This document shows, one piece after another, positions 37,001-49,000 of a DNA stretch of 64,000 nt (positions are counted from its first letter, which is position 1; each line of letters opens with the position of its first letter). Location of the stretch: assembly GCA_963169105.1 (NCBI GenBank), contig OY720643.1:128826041-128890040 (forward strand), written 5' to 3'. The translations under genes and the position numbers were made by a program. The stretch is from Ceriagrion tenellum (Eukaryota; Arthropoda; Insecta; Odonata; Coenagrionidae). The notes under the pieces were generated by a model that saw nothing but the letters and a program-made list of their open reading frames with translations, was not told the origin of the DNA and made no database searches.

Positions 37001-40000
37001 CGGACGAGAGTGTATCCTTCCATCTGGCGAGAGGAAGATTTTCGGAGAACAAGGAAGACGTGCACCTCGTTGACGGGAGCGTCATTCGCCACCTCGCCAC
37101 GAATACCTCGGCGTCCCCCGAAGTCGAAAACAGGAGGTTGCAGCAGTAAAGGAGCCACTTCACATGAGCTCAGTCACCGCTAAGTACAGACAGACTCTCA
37201 GGAAAATCTGGAGTTCTTAGCTGTCTGGCGAGAACAAGGCTCTTGCCACGAACATGTTCCGGTTCCCACACTGCTGTACACCTTTTGACGCATGAAATGG
37301 AACATCGACGAGTTGCAGACCCTCGATAGGGGAACGAGGAAGATGGTGACCATCTAAAGAAATCTTCATCCGAAATCTTCCGTCGCCACACTGTATCTTC
37401 CTCACAGTGTGGATGGTAGAGGTCTGTTGAGCCTGGAGTGTCTCCATAACAGAGTTGTCCTGAGCACAGCATATCGAGTGCTCAAAAGCAGAGACCCCCG
37501 GCTCAGTCTCGTAAGAGACCACGAAAGTGCTGTAGTAGGGGCGTTTCTCTTCCAGGCGGCCAAGAGGACAGCGTAAAAAATCGGTATGGACTTGACCCGT
37601 CATCAGACGGTAGCGACGACGACAAGTCCATCTTATAGTTGAAGGCAGAGGTCACGGAGCTCGAGATTAAAAAGGTCGAGCAGAAAAGCTAGCTCAAGGC
37701 GCATACTGATTAGCCCGTGCATGGATGTTTCTATCGAAACATGGGCTATCGAAGGAGCTGACGTTTGCCTTCCTAAGGCTCCGCTGGTCAAAAGTCAGAG
37801 ACCGAGGGTTTCGTCCTCGCATGCCAGGATGGTGTCATAAACACACTCGTTACATTCAAGACGGCAGGTTGCGGACACGAGATGCAGGGCGTGCCGAGCC
37901 CAGCTGGAGACTTTGAGTCACCTTCTCTCCGGCTGTAGCTATTACGCCAAGTCAGCGTATATTTCTAGGCACAATGCAGCCCTCCGGGTGTTGTATTATC
38001 ATCTACGGCACCATTTTGGCATCGGCGATACTCCTGTGCTGCCGTTTGCCCCTGGAGATATTGAGTCCGTCGTGGAGAATGATAAATGCAACATCTGATA
38101 GACTTACTCCTTTTCTACCACCAGGCAGTTGGAGGCGACCAAGTCTGATATCGTTCTCCTCGACCACCTCTCACGCTCCATGTTCGTGATAGAGTTTTCG
38201 GCTCCGGCTGAAACGAACATGGATGCAAAGGAGGCGGAAAAACGGGCGAAATATATACATATAACCTGCCATTTGAGCTTCGGCAAATCGAAAAAGGCTG
38301 GCCAAAACATCAATTTTCGGCTTTTTAATTTCCAGCCGGGATTGAAATTCCCACTTTTCAGAATAACCAGACTACATAAAACGGCAGATTATTTTCCTCC
38401 ATAGCAGTTCGTTATATTTTTACAGCTCGTCGAAAATGAATAAAAATTGATGAAACCTGGAATCTGGGATTTTAACGAAAATTTTCTGTTTGTTCAACTG
38501 GTGATGAAACAAGGTAAAAAAATATAACTTTTTCAGAATATTTTTATTCTATCATCTGCTTAAATGGTAAGGAGGTAAATATTTTGATAGATGATCGTTA
38601 TTTAGCAAATATACACTTTATTTAATACATAGCTATGTTTGGCTCAAATTTTAGCTATGGTAGGGATAAAAGTACTTACCGCTGCTTGCCCCTCCTGAGA
38701 TATTTAGACGAGGAGTTAGATAGTTGAAGTAAATGCTATATGATGGATAGGAAAAATCTTGCACCTACTCGCACCTTTTCCTTTCTTGCGCGATGACGCA
38801 AAACAAAGTAGGATGGTGCTCGTCCAAGCCCTGCGTGATGCGCACGGTACGAAAATCGGAATCTCTCAGTTTCTGCTTGAAAACCCGACATTTCTCCAAC
38901 TATCGTGCACATTCTGTTTCCAACACACTTTTTCTGTGGCCTTCTGGTATGTACCTCCCCGCAAGATTATAACTCTTAGCTCTAATCCCAGGAGCAAAGG
39001 CCATGCTTCGAGACGGCAATAAACCTAACGGTAAGCGAAGGCTCCTCATCAACCCTCTTTGCCTTGGGCGGCTTCTCCCTGCACCCGCAATTATTTGTCT
39101 TACTTGAAAGACGTGCAAAGAACACGAGCTACAATTCTGAACATTGGATTTTTAGCCAAATTTGAAAATTTACCCAAAATACTGCCGGTCTTCTATTGGT
39201 TTGAATTCTGCCGTTAATTTGTGGGCAGTCGGTCATTAGGCTCCCCTCAGTATTCGTTGTTCGAAGAAAGTGTTGAAGAGCTTCGAGTCTGTGCTGTGCT
39301 ATGGATACTACTTCAGTGACTCGCCCAGATTTACATAGTGTTTCTATAGGAAGAGGAGGAAAGTCAATGGACCAATTGAAATCGTCTGTGTTAGTGTTAA
39401 TGTACAAGAAATTCAACCTGGGGCGAGAGGAAAAGTGAAAAATTTTGTTTGCGGCCATCATTCAGAAACTTTTTTCCACCAATATTTCCAGAAGTGGAAT
39501 CAGGGTTCTAGACCGGACAAAATATTTAGAAAAAGACATGTACTTATAGGTTGAAACAGGAAATAAAATTGCCTCCAGCATTGTTACAATATCCCCGGAG
39601 TACATCTTCCCCAGGTGAGTACTTACATAACATGGACAAAGTCAGCAGATAGAAACAAAATAGCAATGGAAACGAGAAAAAAGGATGCGCCACAAGCTTT
39701 CCATTCCAGAGTGTGGATTTGCCCAACTGTGGACTTGCCTAAAACAGGTTTTGGAACGACCAATGACGGCAACACAGCGAGACGCTATTTCTCTAACCCA
39801 GAATTCTCCTCGGGAATATCCGGTAAGTGATCAGTATAGCCATTGATAGAAATACCATGTCAGAGATATAATGCGTGTACTTCCGAGAAATACCGTTGAA
39901 AAGTTTGACATTGCAGTCTTTTCCTGAAATAGTATTTATTTCTATTTGAATTCCATATCATTTGCATTAACTGGGACTAAACTTTTTAACTTCTATTTTG

Positions 40001-43000
40001 TAATTTCATTAAATTCACCTTGTAAAACTGTGTCACCTACCGCAAACGTGTCTTAAGTAATTGTGTTTTTCAAGAATCCCCGAAGAACTCATTTCCAGCT
40101 AATCATACACATACAACTTTGCATAAAGAATTATTTTATGGAGCAGACATAGTCAAACATTCAATTCTTCCAATTGGCCAGTTCTCTGAGGAGACCTTTT
40201 GAGGCGCGAAACAAGGACGTCAGAAGATATTGGAAACAGCACTCAATGAAAATATCCAGGACTGGCCACGAATCATGACATTTCCCATCGATTACTCCTA
40301 CCATCAGATCCTCTTCTGATGGTAGGACGACTCGTCCATCGAAACGTCGGCAGAAATGGAGAGCCTGACCCGGTGGAAATTCCGAACAATCTTCAACGAA
40401 ATAGTTCGCCGGGAAAATCTTCGATCATTCTACCTCTTCTGTCTAGTTCTTCGGGAGTACCTTACCAGGAACCAGGACCAGGGCTCCGAAAATGGGGCTG
40501 AATGTAGCTCTTTGGCTTGATTCCTTTTCCCATTTTCTTAGGCTTAAAATGCGCCAAATTGCAATATTCCATATCAATCGGCTTGTTTCAAAAATGTGAT
40601 TAACATATATGCAAATATTTTCGTAACGCTTAATATTCGTTTCATTTCACCGACATCCTTACTTAAATGTGTTAGCTTACCCCTGTGTATATGTATCCCG
40701 CATCACTGCTTTCATATTTATTTATTTTTTTCCCCCCCTCTCGGCTCTCGTTGACCCCTTCCATTATGACCTTATGCGCTCCAAATCACCCTCAAAAGGT
40801 TTCATAACGTCTTAAAATATTAGAGTCCTTATAATTAATAATCAACTACCAACGAAGACAGGTACAGAGGGTTTTGACCAGCTTTTTTCGATCTTAGCCC
40901 ACTGTGCGTCGGCCTAGGCAGACCGACGTCATTTGTTTCCCAAGGCGAAAAGTATACTCTACGACTGTGTTTTTTATGTTTCGACCAATGTTATCTTAGC
41001 ATTCGCTTTCACTACTTCATAATATGAATAAAACCTTGCCTTACCTCGCTCGTGACCCAGTCCAAGGTTTCCGTTGCCTTTTTGACCAGTCTGAGGCGAA
41101 AACGAAACTCCTCTTGCATTGGTTTTCCTCGAAAGGAAATTATGGGTTCAGGAAGCACAATCCACCTTAAAATGAGTATTGTAGAAATAAGCAACATAGT
41201 CATTTCAGATTTGCTTGTTCATCCTACAGTTCTTAAAAAATAAGACGTCCTAATCCAAGTAAAAACGGTGTTAAATCATTGCGTCTCAAATACATTGAGT
41301 CACGAATTAATAGAATGTATTTTTAAAAAAGGGAACATTCTGCAGAGCCGTCTCAATGACCAAATTCAACCAGTATGAAGAGATAACATGATCAGATATT
41401 GTCGGCCACAGAGTTGTTTTAATCGACATAGAGGAAACATTTTTTTCAAACGCCGAACATCTCTTGCCAAAAAATAGTGTCTTTAAACCCTAATATTTTG
41501 CTTTTTTATCTAGAGTGCATAGTATTAACGCGCGTTAAACATACGAAGGTGAAATATAAAAGCACTTTCACCCATAATTCCTGCTTCTATAAAAATATCA
41601 GGATTAAAAATAAATAGAATATTGATAAATTCATAACTATGGCTATAAGAATACAAATATACACGACAGTAGCTGCAGAGATATTAGGCAATAACACAAG
41701 TAAGGCTAACATCCGCGCAATTGCTCAGAAATATTAACGAACGGCTAAATCCATGTGTAATTTTCTTTCAAATATAGAAATCTTCGTCCGTTCCTATCCA
41801 TTGCTTTTGATGAAGTAATCAAGTTGTTTCAGTTTAATTTTTCTTATCCGAGGTCCAAAAAGTTCGGATTGTTTTGTCAACAGCTTCGAATCTGACGTAT
41901 AAGTCCACTTGAGTCACTCACTATGTGAGGCCCATTAGAAAGTATGAAAGCGTGGACCAGTTGACCGGCTTCACGTCAAGATCATCTTTAGAGCATGCAT
42001 TTTATACCAGAGACAAGTATTATTTGAGGCTCTGGTCTAGGAAGAGCTTTGCAATAGAAATCATATTTGAAGGCAAATTTGGATATTTCATTATATGATT
42101 TGATTTACCGGTGATATTGGTCGTATTCATTTAACAAAAAGACAATCTGCAAAACATGATTCACTGGTTTCCCTCCGAACCATTGGGAGCTGCAAATGGT
42201 GCATTCCGGGGACCCTTTGACCATCTCGTCATTAGTCTAGGATGCGAAACAAAGCAAATAAGTGGAGCGCACGTCTTGAACTGATCTACAATGCTAAAGA
42301 AATAAAGTTCATCGCACTTTTTTTATTATGGGTGTATTGTCCCTTCTTCAAAATAAAAAAATTGAAAGTCAATTCACCACAAACGCAAGAAACGATACCT
42401 GGATGTCTTAAGCACTTTCGTGGAATTCCTACCATTTTAACAAGGTATATATTGAGCGCAAATGAAAAATACTGATCAACTGATCGATTTGAGTAAGCAA
42501 AATCTCTTGTAAAAACAGTTGAAATCTGATGGTGTCAGTAAATAAGAAGAATCAAGAATTAAGTTGTATGCATACCAGAAAAACCGTGTGTGGGGGAGAA
42601 AATCTTATTTCAGATTTTTTTAATTCAACTTTTTGGGTTTGGATCCACCATATGGATTACCATCATGTAAATACATAGGAATCCCTAAAGTTGATAGTCA
42701 GGACTAAATGTGTTGACCACCGTTATCTAACAAGAAATTAGGCGATGGCATTTTGCAGTGCTGAAGTATCTTACTTGGGATTACGGACGACCCGGGATTG
42801 TACATAGTGCACTTGAATTTATCAATGTTTCCTCTTAACTGAGTCAAAATACATTCATCAGTCATCAGGTTTTCGACGTAGTATACGAGTCGTATATAAT
42901 TCGATTTACACCATATGTGGCCTAGTAGCGGGGAGCAGAATGTTGCACTGGCCATGACTTGGTACTTGCAAGACTCAGGCAAAGAATAAAGATTTAAAAC

Positions 43001-46000
43001 AGGGTGATAAGTAAAATAATAGAGAAGATTTGCTTTGATAAAGTTATAAAAGAGGAATTCCAGGTGAAAATTGCTAATAGGTTTGCGGTCTTATCAACAA
43101 AAACTCGAGAAGAGGATAGCGACGAAACACAGGTAGAGAAACTGGGGCAGACTTTCAAATCATCTATAAAAGAAACAGCCAAAGATGTCTTCACAAAGAA
43201 AAGGATTTCTAAGAAGCTCTGGTTGAACGAGAAGTGTATGGAATTGGTCAAAATAAGGAAAGATGCTAAAGCCAGGTTCCTAAGATTTCAAAGTACAGAA
43301 AAAAGATAAGCATACAGAGAAATCAACGCCAATGTCAATAAGACTTTAAGAACTTAGGAAAGAAAGTACATAAATAATAAACTCACACAACCAGAACAAG
43401 ATTCAGTGCGTGGCAATACAAAGGATTTCCATAAGACAGTGAGATTTTTCCAGAAAGGATACTGTCCTTAAGAACTGGGAGTGAAGGACAAGGATGGAAA
43501 TGTTGTGGGAGATGTAGGTTCAGTCCTAAAGGCATGGGAAGACAATTTCAAAGCCCTACTCAACTCGGATAACAGTAGTACAAGAAATGGGCCAGAAGAT
43601 ATGGTACATAGTGGGATACAAGATGTTGTCTTAGAACCAACTATGGAAGAAATTGAGAATGTGCTTAAGACATTAAAAAATGGAAAGCCCCCTGTGGAGG
43701 ATGGTATACCTATTGAAGTAATAAAATATGGTGGTAGACCGCTGATGCAATATCTTCATAAGATGTTAGCGCGCATCTGGAACCTGGAAACCATGCCAAA
43801 GGAGTAGCCAGAGGAAGTGATTGTCCCTCTCAACAAAAAGGCGGCAAACTAGATTGCTCAAATTATAGAGGAATATCTCTACTGAACTATACTTACAAAA
43901 TACTGTCCAAAGTTAAATTAAATATATTTAAAGTATATAGTGATGAAATAATTGGAGAGCACGAAACAGGAATTATAAAAGAGAAACCAACCACTGACCA
44001 AATATTTGTTATAAAAGAGTTGGTCTCAAAGTACGGGGAATATGGAAATAATCTATTTGTATTATTTATTGATTTCAAGAAGGCTTATGACAGTATTATA
44101 AGTTCAAAACTATGAATAATCCTTAGAAGAAAAAATATCCCAGAAAAGATCGTAGGATTAATAAAAATGTGTGTTGAAGGTTCAAGAGGTAAGGTTAGAA
44201 TAGAACGGGAATACATAGACACTTTTGGCATCAAACGGGGGTAAGACAAGGAGATGGGTTGTCCCCCATATTGTTCAAATTTGTCCTTGAAGAAGCATTG
44301 AAGGCAACAGAAGCTATACCAAGGGGAACAAACTTAGAAGGTCGAATTAACATACTAGCTATTGCAGATGACGTTGCTCTAATAGCAGATAGTATAAACG
44401 ACTGGACGAACAGAGGGGAGGGACAGAGAGGAGGGGAAGAGGGGAGGGGAGGAAAGTAAGGGGAGGGAGGGAAAGCGGGAAGAAAAGAGAATTTAAAAGA
44501 GAGAGAGGTTAGTAAAATAGGAAGTGGTGGAGGAGATTAGTACGATTTATTGAGTCCCGGGGGAGAGAAGGCTTGGAAAGAGTAAATACATGAGGACTCA
44601 AGATCTTTAAGTTGGAGGAGAGAGGAGGTAAGGGGAAGAGAAGCGAGAACACTGACTTTAAATGTATGGTTGAAAGTGGACTTGTGTGAAGAAACGTGGG
44701 TGGCAATGTAACGGGCCCCTCTACGCCCGCCTCTCCCGACTAGCTCCGGGCGGGGTCGACGACGTGACACTTCCAACTAATAGACCATATGAATATGGGC
44801 GCTAGTACGTTTTATTTTTTGTTTTTTGTAAATATGCAACAGCACCTGCAAAAACTTGAAAAATTTTATATATGTATCCACCCTGAAGAGGAGAAATCCT
44901 ATAACAGGGCCCCGTAAATGTAATGTTTTTGGGAAATAAACCTTTAACCAACCAACCAACCAGGTCAAGGGGGATATAGGGAAGATCCGTCTGTACTCGG
45001 GTAGGAGAAGAAGGGAGGAGGGAAAGGTAAATCCTAATAGTAATTCCTTCAGTGACTTACACTCATAAAAAGTGCCGCGAGTCACATCTCATCATCGAGA
45101 GCTACGATAACGAAGGGTGAGGTAAGAGAAAGGATGGTAAGGGAGTAAAAGAAAAGGAAATGGCCTAAAAACAAACTAACGCGGTACCGAGACCTCCACG
45201 GCTCCCCAAAAGCAGTCTCTCTGCCCGCAACCGAAACTTCGAAACCTAAGGAAAATGCCCTGCTTCAAGAGGGACCACCGAATTTATACTCTCGTCCTCA
45301 CTATCGCTACTCCGCGACCCACACGAGAAGCTAACTGAACAAAAAAGGGACGCTAAAAACTTGGAGCGAGTATAAAAACGTTACAGCGAATGGGAGGGAC
45401 ACGGAGAGTGAGGGCGGATCGTTGCAGCGGGAGCGGTGGTCATTCATCCGTATATTCATGGGACAGGTACTCAGGCCGATGTAGAAATTAGGACATAGTT
45501 GGCATAGGAGAATGTAGACAATATTATCTATGATGCAGGAGGGTGAGGGGACAGAAGGAAGAGGAAAAACAAGGGATTTATCGGGCAGAGGTTGGGTGAT
45601 AAGGAATCCGCAAGTTTTGCATCGCGGACGATTGCATTGGGTCTGAAGGGATTTAGTGATGATAATAGATTTGGAGAGGGGTTTGGCGATTTTCAAGAGG
45701 GCGGAAAGGTTTGGGGTGCGTCTGAAAGTGAGAGAAGGACAGCGAGGGAAAATTTTGGAGGTTATGAGGTTGTCGGAGAGGATAGGGTAGAGGTTTCTGA
45801 TGTAGCGTCGGAGGGAGTGAACTCCTAGGAAATAAGTGGTACAGAGGGAGATTTGGTCACAAAAGCATTTATTATGAGGGAGCGGTTTTTGAAGAAGCGG
45901 GTTGTTTAAGGATTTTCCTCTGAAGGAGGCGTTCAGGATATCCTACTCGATAGACTGGAAGACGTATAGTTTCAAAAATGGCGGAAAAGATAAGGAGTTG

Positions 46001-49000
46001 TACGAAACTCTTCTCAATACTCTTACATCAAACTCTTTGCATCAATCTACAACAACACCCACGAGAGGAAGGAACGTTTTACATCTATTGGCGACAAACA
46101 CACCTGAAAGCGTCCTAAGTGTTAAAATAGCGAACGGAATTAGTGACTAAAAAGCAGTAACTGATAAACGTCACAGAAATACTGACAAAAAGGTAGCCAC
46201 ACAAAGAAAAAAGTACTTACACCTCAAGATGGATTTCGATTGCTTACAACAGGAACTGTCGACCTCGTATAAATAAATATTTCGCACTCACAAGTTGCAA
46301 GAATGTGAATAGGAAACACATAATTTTGTCCATTTATGACTTTCCCGTCCACTTCCTATCCACTAGAAACGACAAAAACAAAGAGAACACAAGCAAAAGA
46401 ACATATTGGTTTTTTAAATTCTTCACTCCTTACGTAGACGGAAGATCTCAGCAACCACGTTCAGCATGAGTGGAAATCATCTATAAGCCGCAGTCGAATG
46501 AATTGACTTTGACTTCTCACACTGCCCTTTGCGTTATACATTAGGAAAAATATAGTGCAGAGAAATTTATTGAATCGGACCAGGCGTTATTCGCTGGCGA
46601 CACGTAACACCGGCCGAATATCACTCTCCAAATTACAAAATCGCCCCTATAATTCATGAAATAATCCGGTCAACGTAATATTATACCCAAGTTTACATAG
46701 CATGTGTACCTGTGAAGTACTAAGTTTCTTCTTGAAGAGTGATTTATCCTTTGCGCGAGTGAATCCAAAGGCAAGACTTTCCACCGCTTCATTGGCTCTC
46801 CCAACGACTCCGGAGATGCGCTGCTGCAATGGCCAGGAAAGGAATCCTCCAGTGCTGGTACGCTGAGATCTGTTGCAGGACAAGATCATTTACAATTTGA
46901 GCAAATGCCGGTGAACGGCATGTGTGAACAACAAGAAAATATGTCATCGAAATTAATAATAGGGTTGAAATGCTTACATCAAAGGAACGTTTTAAATTGT
47001 TCATCTATATCTACGACCTACCGTGCATGCCACCACAAGGGCGTATGGCACGGGGTGATTCCACACCAGGCATGTAGCACTCATCCCAGTCAGGATAGCA
47101 ATGCGCTGTGAGATCAGAAACTAGGAGAGTGCTACGTAGACGCACAGGCTACGATGCAGTACACTAGTTAAGATACAGCTACTGGTAAATTGATTATTAA
47201 TGGTTGGTTAAATTATTAATGCGATTGATAAATAACAATAGATATAAGTTGCTACAAGTTGCTAAATCATGCAAAAGCTAAATCATGCCGGAAATTTTAT
47301 GCGGGGCGAGTTGTTGGTAATTATGGTAAATTATTAGGTAAGCACAAGCATAAAAACTACTCTAGGTACCTAGCGATGGTCAAAGTTTCATAGAACTGAC
47401 CTATAGCAACTATCTAGAGTCCTTTATTGAACAAGGAATAAACGACATTTTAAATCCATCAGTTCTGTAGTCTACTTCATTAATCTTATGCCTGTGAACG
47501 TTTCTACCCTAAGAGTTAAAAATTGAATTGAAAACAGTCTTTATATTTCTAGGACTTTAAGTCCCCTAGAACATTGAAACACAATTACATACCACAACAA
47601 ATGGGTTCAATGGCGAGAGCAATACATACAAATTTCATTAAGGAACACCACATATCATCCAAAAATAATCAATGAATGAGATAATACTGTACATAGCATG
47701 TGAAAATCAAGGTAACGGAACACAGATTAAAGATCGAACATTAGGGATTGAGAAATGAAAACAGGCTGCATGGATAACCAACCGCATTACTCAATTATTA
47801 TGCATTAAGCACAGTGGAATATTAAGTAAATTACACAACAGAAGTATGATAAAACGGTAGAACATGACGAATTTAATTCAAAATTGCAATGCACAAATAT
47901 AAAATCACATATATGAAATCATATTTCAGGACTTGATCATATCGATTTGATATGAGGAGATTAAGCTAAGTTACATGAATGATCATTCATATTTCTTTTG
48001 AACATCGAAATTGTAGATGGGGTTCTAATATTTTCAGGTAAACAGTTCCGTAGCTTGTAGGAGGAAATGAGGAAGGAGTACTCAAACATTAAGGAATGGT
48101 ATTCAGGAACATAGAATATCTCAGTGATTCGAGTTGATCTTTTCCCGGTATTTGCATCATATATGAAGGTTTCAAACAAATACCACTGATTTTTGGATTT
48201 CAATACCTTAACCTTCAATAACCAATATCTCCAATACCAAGGTTTATCCAATTTCAGCCATTTTATGTTTTTCTAATAAGGCGTAACATGTTCATCGTAA
48301 CGGATGTTAAAAAATGAAACGCAAACAGGAGTTTTGGAAAAACTGTAACTTAGTGCAGAGTTATGTATTAACATCTGCCGAAAGGGCTTCAATTTATGCC
48401 TGAAGTGCATCAAATGCCTGAAGTACTCCAATTGGTACAGTGTCTTTTACACATTGTTAGATGTATCTATAACATGCTTCCGCCAGCTCAAGGTATTGTT
48501 GAAGTGAACTCCAAGACTTTTCACAATATTCGAATAATTTATAATGAGATTCTGTACTCTTATTTTAGAAAGGTCATTCAGTGAGAGAAATTGAAGACTG
48601 GAAAGACTATCAAATATTATCGACTTAGTCTTGTTTGGATTCAGCTTTAGCCGATTAATAGCTAACCAATCACAAATGGATTGAATATCTTTATTGATCA
48701 ATTCAACGGCATAGTCAAGTTCATATGGGTAGCTTTCAAGGTAAATCTGTCAGTCCTCCGCGTAAAAATTGTGTTTGCCGGGAGATATGGAACAGTTGAG
48801 GTCTTTGATATGTATGGTGAACAATACGGGTCCGAGAATTGAGCCTTGTGAGACTACTTGGAAAACTGGTAGAATATTTGATTCTTTAACATCCCCGTAT
48901 TTGACGGCCGATTGGATCGGTAAGAGTGAAACCAGAAAAAGACAGAGGGAGAAGACTTTAGTTGACTCATGCGTCTTAAATAAAATATAATAATAATATT

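Larger units (their letters stand above)
35150..38290 (+). mobile_element. R2/R4-like LINE with restriction-like endonuclease, degenerate
   Basis: Pieces in order on the plus strand: a basic pre-RT helix (AAKRLEQLEGKITLAKRQAS, 35200-35260), SGKKNFSTPGMDAVNNFWWK (35719-35778), PKKGDLSNPKNYRLVTCLNT (35886-35945), then after an unrelated ~470-bp segment EVHEQRGSKR and IAWVDYKKAFETTSHELIIA (36594-36653), and SPLLFCISLLSLSLRL near 36782. The 3' part reads HLLSGCSYYAKSAYISRHNA (37916-37975) and KSDIVLLDHLSRSMFVIEFS (38138-38197), the PD-(D/E)xK-type nuclease segment at the C-terminus of this LINE class. Many frameshifts; no palm YADD recovered. Family members such as R2 insert at fixed sites, but nothing like rDNA is seen nearby. 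Confidence 0.82.

Noticed and set aside
39129..39461. 110-codon minus-strand frame as a host exon
   Set aside because: No known domain and it does not fit the phase chain of the fucosyltransferase, which joins exon 3 to exon 4 directly.
42704..42982. 92-codon minus-strand frame as an exon
   Set aside because: Wrong phase for the gene, no motif, no good splice sites.
44860..44905. CTGAAGA with a GGA/TCC stem as another hammerhead
   Set aside because: The required GAAA after stem II is replaced by TATAA, so the core is not met.
44932..44972. CRISPR-like or microsatellite array from the CCAA repeats
   Set aside because: Only four short repeats, best read as the tail of a retroelement.
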